Assembly (NCBI GenBank): GCA_022360075.1
Contig: JAKSDN010000417.1
Location: 1-6,693, forward strand
DNA: 6,693 nucleotides
Source of the DNA: Kiloniellales bacterium
GTDB lineage: Bacteria > Pseudomonadota > Alphaproteobacteria > Kiloniellales > JAKSDN01
Direction: 5' to 3'
The notes below the pieces were generated by a model, which saw only the letters and a program-made list of their open reading frames with translations, was not told the DNA's origin and did not search any database. A program made the position numbers and the translations under genes. Positions 1 to 6,634 of this stretch are shown piece after piece (the stretch's first letter is position 1; every line of letters begins with the position of its first letter).

Positions 1-70
1 CGCCGGATGTGTCGGGGCCCCCGGCAAACCCATCCGGCGCAATACGCTTGCGCTCTTGCGCCCTACGCAG
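1..70. repeat. Nested palindromic extragenic repeat (copy A) after the helicase gene
   Basis: Two inverted repeats are visible. The outer arms CGCCGGATG (1-9) and CATCCGGCG (31-39) are perfect 9-bp complements around a G/C-rich spacer. A second pair, GGCGCAA (36-42) and TTGCGCC (56-62), is a perfect 7-bp stem with a 13-nt loop, followed by CCTACGC. The block begins six bases beyond the helicase stop codon and would be transcribed as the 3' end of that minus-strand mRNA. It may stabilise the transcript or help end it, but there is no U-run on the minus strand, so a classic intrinsic terminator is not supported. Bases 31-68 match 6543-6580 at 31 of 38 positions in the same orientation. From memory, elements combining a CCTACG end with a GGCGCAAT-type stem are dispersed in several proteobacterial genomes; this was not searched. 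Confidence 0.7.
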
Positions 71-75
71 CTTGT

Positions 76-2922
76 TCAATCCAGCGGTGGGACCTCGTCG
101 TCGAAGTCGGCGGCACTCGTCTCGCCACCGAAGAACGCTTCGATCTCCGCGATCGCTGCGGCGAGCCCGCATTTCCGCACGGTGATGTCCTCCGGAAAGG
201 CGCCCATCAGCCGCGAGGGCATCATGGGGTCGAGCAGGACGAAGACGCCGCGGTCGTCGGCCCGGCGGATCAGGCGGCCGTAGGCCTGCTTGAGGCGAAG
301 TCGGGTCTGGCGGTCGTCGTAGCGCCGGCCGCCGAAGCGCTCGCGCCGCGCCTTGTGGCGGATGTCCGGGCGCGGCCAGGGGACCCGGTCGAAGACGATC
401 AGGCGCAGCGCAGCACCAGGCACGTCGATGCCGTCGCGCATGGCATCGGTGCCGAGCAGGCAGGAATCGACCTCGGCGCGGAAGATGTCGACCAGGGTCG
501 CCGAGTCCCAGCGGTCGACGTGCTGGGCGTAGAGCGGCAGGCCGGCCTCTTCCAATGGCCCCGCGATGCGCTGATAGACGGCGCGCAGGCGCGAGATCGC
601 GGTGAACAGCCCGAGGCCGCCGCCGCCCGTGGCCAGGAACAGCTCGCGGTAGGCCGCCGCGACCTGATCGAGATTGTCCTTGCGCACGTCGTTGACGATG
701 AAGACCCGGGTCTGCGCGCCGTAGTCGAAGGGTGAAGGCACGCGCGCCCGGATCGGCGCGGCGGCCAGGTGGACGGCGCCGCTGCGCATCTCGGCGCCGG
801 CCCAGTCGGCTTCGACGGCGCCGCTGCCGTCGGTCAGGGTCGCCGAGGTGATCGCCAGGCCTTGGGCCTCGGCCATCACGGCCTCGGCGAGCGGGATCGT
901 CGGATCGACCCAATGGCGGTAGAAGCCGACGTCGATGTCGCGACCCTCGATGCGCTCGACCGCGAACCAGTCGACATAGTCCTCGGGCGCGTCTTCTTCG
1001 AGGGCCGCCAGCATCTCGCGCCAGGCCGAGACCGGCCAGATCGCCCGACGCTTGAGGCTGCGACAGCTCGCCTCGACGCGCCGGCGGGTCTCGGCCTCCA
1101 GCTCCTTGGCCTCGTCGTCCAAGCGCGCGGCGAGCAGCCGCTCCAGGCGGGTGAGCGGTGCCAGCAGCCGGCGCATCGCGGCATCGAGCGCATGGGCCAT
1201 CTCCAGTAGGCCCTCGATCGGCGGTTTGGCTTCGGTCTCCAGGCTGTAGGGGCTGTCCGGCTGCGGCGCGCGGGCGTAGACCTGCCGATGCAGGGCTCCC
1301 AAAAAGGCTTCGACCGGGCCTTGCGGCGCGTTGTCGGCGAGGCGCTGCAGCCAGGCCTCGGCGGGCAGGGCGCGGGCGGCGCGCAGGCTCTCCTCCAACG
1401 CCTCCAGGGTCTCCTCGTCGCCGCCGACCAGGTCTTCGAGCCGGCGCTTCAGGCCGCGGATGCGCGTGGCGCCGCGCGAGCGGCCCTCGCCGCCGAGCAG
1501 CCAGCGGCGCAGCTCGCGCGTCTCCTGCCCCGAAAGGTGCACGGCGAAGGCACTGTCGGCCGCCTGGAACAGGTGATGGCCCTCGTCGAACACGTAGCGG
1601 CTCGGCAGGCGGCCGTCCTCGCCGCCGCCCAGCGTGCCCATGGCCGCCTGGGTCAGGACCAGGGCGTGGTTGGCGATCACCAGCTCGGCCTGGCGGGCGC
1701 GGCGGATCGTGCGCTCGATGTAGCATTTGCGGTAGTGCTGGCAGGCGGCGTAGATGCATTCGCCGCGCCGGTCGGTGAGCCCCAGGCTGCGCGCGCGGCC
1801 GAGCAGGTCGGGCAGCCAGCCCGGCAGGTCGCCGCCGACCATGTCGCCGTCGCGCGTGCGGGTCGCCCAGCGCGCGATCAGCCCGGCCGCGACCACGTCG
1901 GCCGGGCGCACACCGAGGCCCTGGACGAGCTGCTCGAAATTCAGCAGGCAAAGGTAGTTCTCCCGGCCCTTGCGGATCACCACGCGCTCTGCCTTCGTGC
2001 GCGGCTCCGGGAACAGCCGGTCGAGCTCGCCGTCGATCTGGTGCTGCAGGTTGCGGGTGAAGGTGGAGATCCAGACCGGCCCCTTGTTCGCCTCCGCCCA
2101 GAGGCTGGCCGGCGCCAGATAGCCCAGGGTTTTGCCGACGCCGGTGCCGGCCTCGGCGAGGACCAGGCGCGGCGCCTCCGGATCGTCGCGCGGCTGAAAG
2201 GCCTGGGCGACCGCAGAGGCGTAGTCGGCCTGCTGCGGCCGGGCTTCGGCGTCGCTGCCCAGCAGCGCGGCGAGCCGGTGCCGGGCCGCCTCGTCGCTGA
2301 CCGGCGCGTTGCCCGGCGGCGGTTCGGGCGCCGAGTCCTGCCATTCGGGGAGCTGCTCCCAGACCGCCAGACTGCGCAGGCCGGTGCCGTCCGGCGGGTC
2401 CGTCTCGCCGCGGCCGACGCCGAGCGCGGCCAGCACCGCCGGTCCCCAGCGCCAGCCGGCACGCGCCAGGGTCCAGGCGATCGGCCGGGCATCCGGATCG
2501 CGCCGGCCGCCGCGCGCACTGAGCTCGCGCAGCAGCAGGATCATGGCCTCGCGCAGCACCAGGGCCTCGTGCTCCAGGTCCGAGGGCGCGGGCAGGCCGA
2601 GCAGGGCGGCGAGGCCGCGTGGCGTCGGTGTCAGGGCCGCCGCCGGTCGCACGAAGGCGAAAAGCTCCAGGAGGTCGAGCGCGGGAAAGAGGTCGATGCC
2701 CAGGCGGCGGGCGGTGGCCGGGGCATGGCAGAGCACCGGCGCCGTTTCGCGGGCCCGCAACGCCGCTTGATCGCGCGGCAGCAACGCGATCTCGCCGTCC
2801 AGGTCGAGCCAAGCGGCCTGGCGCACGCCGGCCACGACGAGCGGCGACTCAGGCAGCACAAGCGACGGCGCGTTGGTCGCCGGGGCTGAGGCGTTGGCAT
2901 TGGCGGGGGTCGGGGCGGACAT
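76..2922 (-). CDS. DinG/XPD-type ATP-dependent DNA helicase with iron-sulfur cluster
   Basis: This 948-residue protein is a superfamily 2 helicase of the DinG/YoaA/XPD group, which unwinds DNA 5'-3' in repair and replication-conflict resolution in the cytoplasm. Motifs appear in the expected order: Q-motif-like RPQQADY (228-234), Walker A AEAGTGVGKT (256-265), Walker B DEGHH (446-450), SATLTDG (693-699), GTDAMRDGIDVPG (824-836) and the arginine-finger motif QAYGRLIRR (879-887). Four cysteines lie between Walker A and B: C325, C389, C394, C400. The last three have the C-x4-C-x5-C spacing I recall for the [4Fe-4S] ligands of E. coli DinG. The protein is about 230 residues longer than E. coli DinG because of an N-terminal region (about 1-220) where I see no exonuclease motif. 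Its first 20 residues are Ala/Pro/Asn-rich. The ATG at 2922 has no clear ribosome binding site, so the start is less certain than the family. It is the only minus-strand gene here. Confidence 0.93.
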   Translation of the reverse strand: MSAPTPANANASAPATNAPSLVLPESPLVVAGVRQAAWLDLDGEIALLPRDQAALRARETAPVLCHAPATARRLGIDLFPALDLLELFAFVRPAAALTPTPRGLAALLGLPAPSDLEHEALVLREAMILLLRELSARGGRRDPDARPIAWTLARAGWRWGPAVLAALGVGRGETDPPDGTGLRSLAVWEQLPEWQDSAPEPPPGNAPVSDEAARHRLAALLGSDAEARPQQADYASAVAQAFQPRDDPEAPRLVLAEAGTGVGKTLGYLAPASLWAEANKGPVWISTFTRNLQHQIDGELDRLFPEPRTKAERVVIRKGRENYLCLLNFEQLVQGLGVRPADVVAAGLIARWATRTRDGDMVGGDLPGWLPDLLGRARSLGLTDRRGECIYAACQHYRKCYIERTIRRARQAELVIANHALVLTQAAMGTLGGGEDGRLPSRYVFDEGHHLFQAADSAFAVHLSGQETRELRRWLLGGEGRSRGATRIRGLKRRLEDLVGGDEETLEALEESLRAARALPAEAWLQRLADNAPQGPVEAFLGALHRQVYARAPQPDSPYSLETEAKPPIEGLLEMAHALDAAMRRLLAPLTRLERLLAARLDDEAKELEAETRRRVEASCRSLKRRAIWPVSAWREMLAALEEDAPEDYVDWFAVERIEGRDIDVGFYRHWVDPTIPLAEAVMAEAQGLAITSATLTDGSGAVEADWAGAEMRSGAVHLAAAPIRARVPSPFDYGAQTRVFIVNDVRKDNLDQVAAAYRELFLATGGGGLGLFTAISRLRAVYQRIAGPLEEAGLPLYAQHVDRWDSATLVDIFRAEVDSCLLGTDAMRDGIDVPGAALRLIVFDRVPWPRPDIRHKARRERFGGRRYDDRQTRLRLKQAYGRLIRRADDRGVFVLLDPMMPSRLMGAFPEDITVRKCGLAAAIAEIEAFFGGETSAADFDDEVPPLD

Positions 2923-2930
2923 CGCCCGGC

Positions 2931-2936
2931 ACTATA
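2931..2936 (-). promoter_or_regulatory. Candidate -10 element of the helicase gene
   Basis: On the minus strand the hexamer TATAGT lies eight bases before the ATG at 2922. It is one of the few AT-rich spots here and is flanked by 6-bp inverted arms CGCCCG (2923-2928) and CGGGCG (2938-2943). No good -35 hexamer is visible at 17 bp. If used, transcription would start within a few bases of the ATG, giving a leaderless or nearly leaderless mRNA, which would fit the missing Shine-Dalgarno. This is inference only. Confidence 0.25.
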
Positions 2937-2945
2937 TCGGGCGCC

Positions 2946-2973
2946 CGCAGCGCCGGCCATTGCCGGCTCTGCG
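2946..2973. other. Hairpin-forming inverted repeat upstream of the helicase
   Basis: The arms GCCGGC (2952-2957) and GCCGGC (2962-2967) pair around a CATT loop. After one C/T mismatch the stem continues with CGCAG (2946-2950) against CTGCG (2969-2973), giving eleven pairs with one mismatch. It sits just upstream of the candidate -10 element of the helicase gene, so it could be a protein-binding site or simply a consequence of high GC content. Confidence 0.4.
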
Positions 2974-3070
2974 CCCTGGCGCGGCCTCGCGGCGCGGTGT
3001 AGGACAGGTTTCATGTGTCGGAGCGGTCGAGTTAGTGGTTTTGGGGCGGGGTCGTAGCCAGGCCGACAGG

Positions 3071-3173
3071 CCCCCCCACCCTAACCCTCCCCCACGAGGG
3101 GGGAGGGAAAAGGGACAACTGTGCCTCCGCGTGGCTCCCTCCCCCTTGATGGGGGAGGCTTGGGGAGGGGGTG
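3071..3173. repeat. Double-hairpin C-run/G-run intergenic repeat
   Basis: Two strong hairpins sit in tandem. The first has CCCTCCCCC (3085-3093), loop ACGA and GGGGGGAGGG (3098-3107), nine pairs with one extra G. The second has CCTCCCCC (3138-3145), loop TTGAT and GGGGGAGG (3151-3158), eight perfect pairs. The outer ends are also roughly complementary: a C-rich stretch from 3071 against a G-rich stretch ending near 3172, so the whole unit could fold as one larger cruciform. Its chance translation contains a PHPNPPPRGG string that I recall from many spurious ORFs in GC-rich proteobacteria, which marks it as a dispersed extragenic repeat. It sits between the divergent helicase and sigma genes and ends at or just before the sigma gene. 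Confidence 0.8.
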
Positions 3174-3200
3174 TCAGCCGGCCGGTGCCCTCGGGGCGCG

Positions 3201-3752
3201 GTGGCTGACGATTTCTCCGCCGACGACCTCGAGCGGCTGGTCTCGGGCGATAAGCGTCTCTGGGACCGCTTCGTCGCCCGCTATGCGGCAGTGATTTACG
3301 CGGCGGTGCGGCGCAAGCTGGTCTCGGCCGGCGCGGTCGATGACACCGACGACGTGGTGCAGGACGTCTTCGTGCGGCTCTGCGGGCGCGATTTCCATCT
3401 GCTGCGCAACTACGACCCGGGCCGCGCGCGCCTGACCACCTGGCTCACCGTCGTCTCCACCTCCGTGTCGATCGACCATCTGCGCCGGCGCAAGGCGCCC
3501 TCCTCCGGCCTCGACGAGGTGCCCGAGGCCGTGCTCGCCGTCGAGGACAAGCGGGTCGAAAAGATCAAGATCCCGCCGGACCTGCTCTCCGGCCGCCAGG
3601 CCCTGGTGGTGGAGATGCTCTATCAGCGCGAGATGGACGTGAGCGAGGCGGCGCGCGCGCTCGGCATCGATCCGCAGACCGTGCGCAGCACGCACCACAA
3701 GGCGCTCACCAAGCTGCGCGCCCATTTCCGCGGCCGCGAGGAGGATTTTTAG
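3201..3752 (+). CDS. ECF-type RNA polymerase sigma factor
   Basis: From the GTG at 3201 this is a 183-residue sigma-70 family protein of ECF size. Region 2 runs from about residue 20 to 98: WDRFVARY, the acidic DDTDDVVQDVF stretch expected to contact core polymerase, and TTWLTVVSTSVSIDHLRRRK, which should recognise and melt the -10 element. Region 4 covers about 128-180, with ALVVEMLYQREMDVSEAARALG and a helix-turn-helix around DPQTVRSTHHKALTKLRAHF for the -35 element. An in-frame GTG at 3171 would add ten residues (MSAGRCPRGA) lying at the edge of the upstream repeat. I prefer 3201 because the added peptide is unlike a sigma factor, though neither start has a well-spaced ribosome site. The gene lies 56 bp before an anti-sigma-like gene, so membrane-controlled activity is likely. 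Target promoters are unknown. Confidence 0.9.
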   Translation: MADDFSADDLERLVSGDKRLWDRFVARYAAVIYAAVRRKLVSAGAVDDTDDVVQDVFVRLCGRDFHLLRNYDPGRARLTTWLTVVSTSVSIDHLRRRKAPSSGLDEVPEAVLAVEDKRVEKIKIPPDLLSGRQALVVEMLYQREMDVSEAARALGIDPQTVRSTHHKALTKLRAHFRGREEDF

Positions 3753-3808
3753 GGGATGTTTGCACAAAGGCCTGCGTACAATCGAAAGCGTGGTCGGAGC
3801 TGGAAACG

Positions 3809-4321
3809 ATGACCGAGAAAGAGCCCGTTGCCTTGAGCGACGAGCAGATGTGGCGCCTTGCGCGAGACTCGCAGATCCGCGGGGCGCCGCCTGACGAGGC
3901 CGAAGAGGCCGCGTTGCTCGCCGCCTACATCGAAGGAACCCTTGATCCCCAGACCGAAGATGCGGTCGAGCGCTGGTTGGCTGGCGATACCGAGGCCGGT
4001 GACACTGCGGTCTCCGCGCGGCAGGCTCTGGGTGAACCCCCGGGACCCGTCCCCGATGCTGTCGTGGCGCGGGCGCAGGGCCTGGTGCGTGCCGGTCCAC
4101 CGGCGGCCGCCGCCGACAAAGGCTCGGGTTGGCTGGCACAGGTCTTCGGCGCGCTGCCGACGCTCTGGCAGCCGGCCGGGCTGGTCACGGCGACGGCGCT
4201 GGTCGTCGCTTGTCTGGCTGGATTTCAGCTCGGCCAGAGCGGCTATCACGGCCTGGTGGCGTTCGAGCGGGCCTTGGCCCAGGAGGCCGGCCTGGGAATC
4301 GAGAGCGATGATCTGCTTTAG
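3809..4321 (+). CDS. Putative single-pass membrane anti-sigma factor
   Basis: This 170-residue protein has a cytoplasmic-looking N-terminal part, one hydrophobic segment at about 123-141 (AGLVTATALVVACLAGFQL) and a periplasmic tail of about 28 residues. The segment LLAAYIEGTLDPQTEDAVERWLAGD (within 36-60) resembles the start of anti-sigma domains that wrap around ECF sigma factors. The HxxxCxxC zinc motif of ZAS anti-sigmas is absent: the only cysteine (C135) is inside the membrane segment. A Pro/Ala-rich linker covers about 76-103. ATG 3809 is preceded by GGAG (3796-3799) with good spacing. It follows the sigma gene and precedes the sensor-like gene by 12 bp, so co-transcription is likely. 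Topology and position suggest a CnrY-like role, holding the sigma factor at the inner membrane. Sequence similarity alone is weak, so function rests mostly on context. Confidence 0.75.
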   Translation: MTEKEPVALSDEQMWRLARDSQIRGAPPDEAEEAALLAAYIEGTLDPQTEDAVERWLAGDTEAGDTAVSARQALGEPPGPVPDAVVARAQGLVRAGPPAAAADKGSGWLAQVFGALPTLWQPAGLVTATALVVACLAGFQLGQSGYHGLVAFERALAQEAGLGIESDDLL

Positions 4322-4333
4322 GGGCGCGCCGTC

Positions 4334-4810
4334 ATGAAGGCGCGTCTGCCCTGGCTGCTGCTCGCCGTCTCGGTCGCCCTCAACGTCTTTTTCGTCGGCG
4401 GGGCGCTCTACTCGATGGCGGCCAGCGAGCGGCTGAGCGATGACCCGAAGGCGCGCGTCGCCTTCGTCGCCGAACAGCTCGAGCTGAGCGAGGCCGAGGT
4501 CGAGCAGCTCGTGACGCTGCGCCAGCGCATTCGCGAACGCTGGGGCGAGACCCGCGCCCAAAGCCAGGCGATCCGCGGCCGCATCATGATGGAATTGGCC
4601 AAGCCCGAGCTCGACCTCGAGCAGGTTAACCTGCTGGTTGAGGAGCGCGCGGCTTTGCGGGGGCCAGCCATGCTCGAGACGGTGAGCGACATGCACGGCT
4701 TCCTCGCCACACTCTCGCCCGAGCAGAAGGCCGAGTTCGTGGCCCTGGCGAGTGAGCGCGGCTTCTTCCGCCGCCTGTTTGGCCGCGCGCGCAGCGCCGA
4801 GCAGCGTTGA
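4334..4810 (+). CDS. Membrane-anchored periplasmic sensor, CnrX/ZraP/Spy-like
   Basis: The 158-residue product starts with an uncleaved-looking membrane anchor (about 6-28, LPWLLLAVSVALNVFFVGGA), whose SVALNVFFVGG pattern is typical of the periplasmic heavy-metal sensor family (Metal_resist). The rest is predicted to be a charged helical hairpin in the periplasm: LELSEAEVEQLVTLRQRI (49-66) and LATLSPEQKAEFVALA (124-139), the latter with an LTxxQ-like LSPEQ motif as in Spy and CpxP. CnrX-type proteins detect metals with several His plus Glu/Met ligands. Here there is one histidine (H121, next to M120) and no cysteine, and the N-terminal His pair is missing. Metal sensing is therefore doubtful and envelope stress is an alternative. 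A TAGGGGCG site overlapping the upstream stop serves the ATG at 4334. It is last in the sigma, anti-sigma, sensor cluster, and its likely partner is the anti-sigma's periplasmic tail. Confidence 0.8.
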   Translation: MKARLPWLLLAVSVALNVFFVGGALYSMAASERLSDDPKARVAFVAEQLELSEAEVEQLVTLRQRIRERWGETRAQSQAIRGRIMMELAKPELDLEQVNLLVEERAALRGPAMLETVSDMHGFLATLSPEQKAEFVALASERGFFRRLFGRARSAEQR

Positions 4811-4821
4811 GCCGGCTGACA

Positions 4822-4850
4822 TTGACCTGACACCAGCGCAAGCCTAGGGT
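4822..4850 (+). promoter_or_regulatory. Candidate sigma-70 promoter for lysS
   Basis: TTGACC (4822-4827) is five of six to the -35 consensus and is separated by exactly 17 bp from TAGGGT (4845-4850), a weak -10 with three of six. It starts 11 bases after the sensor stop codon and lies 50 bp before the lysS ATG. A strong -35 with a poor -10 is common in GC-rich alphaproteobacteria. It suggests lysS is transcribed on its own rather than only from the sigma cluster. Confidence 0.45.
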
Positions 4851-4864
4851 CGCGCCGTTTTCTG

Positions 4865-4878
4865 TCCCGGACCCGGGA
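4865..4878. other. Near-perfect short palindrome in the lysS leader
   Basis: TCCCGG (4865-4870) and CCGGGA (4873-4878) are perfect complements around a 2-bp centre. The site lies downstream of the candidate promoter and 22 bp before the lysS start codon, where a repressor could bind the DNA. The central spacing is too short for a good RNA hairpin using all pairs. No regulator can be named. Confidence 0.25.
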
Positions 4879-4900
4879 TCAGCGAGAGAGCGACCACATC

Positions 4901-6496
4901 ATGGCAAGCGAACGCGAGCTGGCCCTCACGGCTCGAGCCTGGCCTTTCGAGGAGGCCCGCAAGATCCTCAAGCGCCTCGACGGCAAGGCGCCGGAGAAGG
5001 GCTACGTCCTGTTCGAGACCGGCTACGGCCCCTCCGGCCTGCCGCACATCGGCACCTTCGGCGAGGTCGTGCGCACGACCATGGTGCGCCAGGCCTTCCA
5101 GCGGATGTCGGACATCCCGACCCGTCTGTTCTGCTTCTCCGACGACATGGACGGCCTGCGCAAGGTGCCGGACAACGTGCCGAACAAGGCGATGCTCGCC
5201 GAGCATCTGGGCAAGCCGCTGACCGCGATTCCCGACCCTTTCAGCAACGAGTTCAAGTCCTTCGGCCAGCACAACAACGCGCGCCTGCAGCGCTTCCTCG
5301 ACGACGCCGGCTTCGACTACGAATTCCAGTCCTCGACCGAACTCTACAAGGCCGGGCGCTTTGATGAAGCGTTGCTGCGCGTGCTCGAGTGCTACGAGCA
5401 GATCATGGGCATCATCTTGCCGACCCTGGGGCCTGAGCGGCGCGCGACCTACAGCCCCTTCTTGCCGATCTCGCCGACGACCGGGCGGGTGCTGCAGGTG
5501 CCGGTGCTAGAGCGCGACGCGGCCAAGGGCACGATCGTCTTCGAGGACGAGGACGGCAGCAGGGTCGAGCAGACCGTGACCGGCGGGCACTGCAAGCTGC
5601 AGTGGCGGCCCGACTGGGCCATGCGCTGGTACGCGCTCGGAGTCGACTACGAGATGTCGGGCAAGGACCTGATCGATTCGGTGAAGGTCGGCGGGCAGAT
5701 CTGCCGCACGCTGGGCGCCCGGCCGCCTGAAAGCCTGACCTACGAGCTGTTCCTGGACGAGCAGGGCGAGAAGATCTCCAAGTCCAAGGGCAACGGCATC
5801 GCGGTCGAGGAATGGCTGCGCTACGCGCCGCAGGAGAGCCTAGCGCTGTTCATGTACCAGAAGCCGCGCGCGGCAAAGCGGCTGTTCTTCGACGTCATCC
5901 CCAAGGCCGTCGACGACTATCTGAACTTTATCGAGCGCTTCGCCGCCGAGGAAGATCCCGCCAAGCGCCTCGAGAGTCCCGTGTGGCACATCCATGACGG
6001 CCAGCCGCCGGCGCCCGAGACCAAGCTCGGCTTCTCGATGCTGCTGAACCTCACCAGCGTCTGCAACAGCGAGGACCCGGCCGTGCTCTGGGGCTTCATC
6101 TCGCGCTACGACCCCAGCGTGACGGCCGAGTCCGCGCCGATCCTCGACCGCCTGATCGGCCACGCTATCGCCTATTACCGCGACTTCGTGAAGCCCAACA
6201 AGGTCTACCGTGCCCCCGACGCCATGGAGCGCAAGGCGCTCGAGGACCTGCTCGGCGAGATCGAATCCCTGCCACGCGACTCCGACGGCGAGAGCATTCA
6301 GACCGTGGTCTACGAAGTCGGCAAGCGCCATCCCTTCGCCGACCTGCGCGCCTGGTTCAAGGCGCTCTACGAGATCCTGCTCGGCCAGAGTCAGGGCCCG
6401 CGCATGGGCTCCTTCTTCGCGCTCTACGGTCTCGAAGAGAGCATCGCCCTGCTGCGCCGCGCCCTCGAAGGCGAGGATCTGAGCGAGGCGGGTTAG
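4901..6496 (+). CDS. lysS: Class I lysyl-tRNA synthetase
   Basis: This 531-residue enzyme charges tRNA-Lys with lysine using ATP, in the cytoplasm. It belongs to the class I LysRS type (also called lysK), found in archaea, many alphaproteobacteria and some other bacteria, and unrelated to the class II enzyme of E. coli. The Rossmann-fold signatures are present: HIGT (49-52) as the HIGH motif, inside [14 protein letters not shown], and KISKSKG (291-297) as the KMSKS loop. Between them lie the conserved-looking [20 protein letters not shown] (232-251) and SGKDL. The C-terminal part (about 310-531) is mainly helical, as expected for anticodon recognition. Length is normal for the family and no frame break is seen. 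ATG 4901 follows a purine-rich GAGAGAG (4884-4890). A short leader with a candidate promoter separates it from the sensor gene. The last two codons and part of the stop lie in an arm of a downstream palindrome. Confidence 0.97.
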   Translation: MASERELALTARAWPFEEARKILKRLDGKAPEKGYVLFETGYGPSGLPHIGTFGEVVRTTMVRQAFQRMSDIPTRLFCFSDDMDGLRKVPDNVPNKAMLAEHLGKPLTAIPDPFSNEFKSFGQHNNARLQRFLDDAGFDYEFQSSTELYKAGRFDEALLRVLECYEQIMGIILPTLGPERRATYSPFLPISPTTGRVLQVPVLERDAAKGTIVFEDEDGSRVEQTVTGGHCKLQWRPDWAMRWYALGVDYEMSGKDLIDSVKVGGQICRTLGARPPESLTYELFLDEQGEKISKSKGNGIAVEEWLRYAPQESLALFMYQKPRAAKRLFFDVIPKAVDDYLNFIERFAAEEDPAKRLESPVWHIHDGQPPAPETKLGFSMLLNLTSVCNSEDPAVLWGFISRYDPSVTAESAPILDRLIGHAIAYYRDFVKPNKVYRAPDAMERKALEDLLGEIESLPRDSDGESIQTVVYEVGKRHPFADLRAWFKALYEILLGQSQGPRMGSFFALYGLEESIALLRRALEGEDLSEAG

Positions 6497-6512
6497 CGGA
6501 GCGTAACCCGCC
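6487..6512. repeat. Palindrome overlapping the lysS stop codon
   Basis: GGCGGGTTA (6487-6495) and TAACCCGCC (6504-6512) are perfect 9-bp complements around the 8-nt loop GCGGAGCG. The left arm encodes the last Ala-Gly of LysRS and the first two bases of its TAG stop. I recall GCGGGTTA...TAACCCGC units as dispersed repeats in proteobacteria. As RNA it forms a stable hairpin at the 3' end of lysS, but no U-run follows, so a role in termination or 3'-end protection is only possible. Confidence 0.7.
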
Positions 6513-6542
6513 GCACGAAATCAGGAACGCGCGACTCGGCTC

Positions 6543-6582
6543 CATCCGGCGGAAGACGCTGACGCTATGCCGCCCTACGCGA
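6543..6582. repeat. Palindromic extragenic repeat, copy B
   Basis: This block shares CATCCGGCG at its start and CGCCCTACGC at its end with positions 31-70, in the same orientation, with 31 of the first 38 positions identical. The stem is eroded to GGCGG (6548-6552) and CCGCC (6570-6574). The loop holds a tandem hexamer, GACGCT twice (6555-6566). It looks like an old, diverged copy of the same element. No gene is visible from 6497 to 6693; this stretch is made largely of repeats. Confidence 0.65.
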
Positions 6583-6634
6583 TGCTGCCAGTGCCGGAAT
6601 GAGTTTCCGCTGCCAACCACAACACACCAATGTC

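Noticed and set aside
1288..2889. A 533-residue open frame on the plus strand opposite the helicase
   Set aside because: It lies entirely within a gene with full helicase motifs. Long antisense frames are expected at this GC content, and the translation is Ala/Arg/Gln-rich with no recognisable domain.
3071..3173. CRISPR-like or tandem repeat array
   Set aside because: Only two hairpins of unequal sequence are present, with no regular repeat-spacer pattern.
2873..3208. Plus-strand 111-residue frame across the helicase and sigma intergenic region
   Set aside because: It consists of antisense helicase sequence, spacer and the translated double-hairpin repeat, so it is a spurious frame.
3760..3782. 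TTGCAC and TACAAT between the sigma and anti-sigma genes as an internal promoter
   Set aside because: The spacer is only 11 bp, too short for a sigma-70 promoter, and no -35 match exists at 17 bp from TACAAT.
3174..4822. Two overlapping long minus-strand frames (321 and 357 residues) opposite the sigma cluster
   Set aside because: They mirror the sigma, anti-sigma and sensor genes, have no domain signatures, and are best explained by high-GC codon bias on the real strand.
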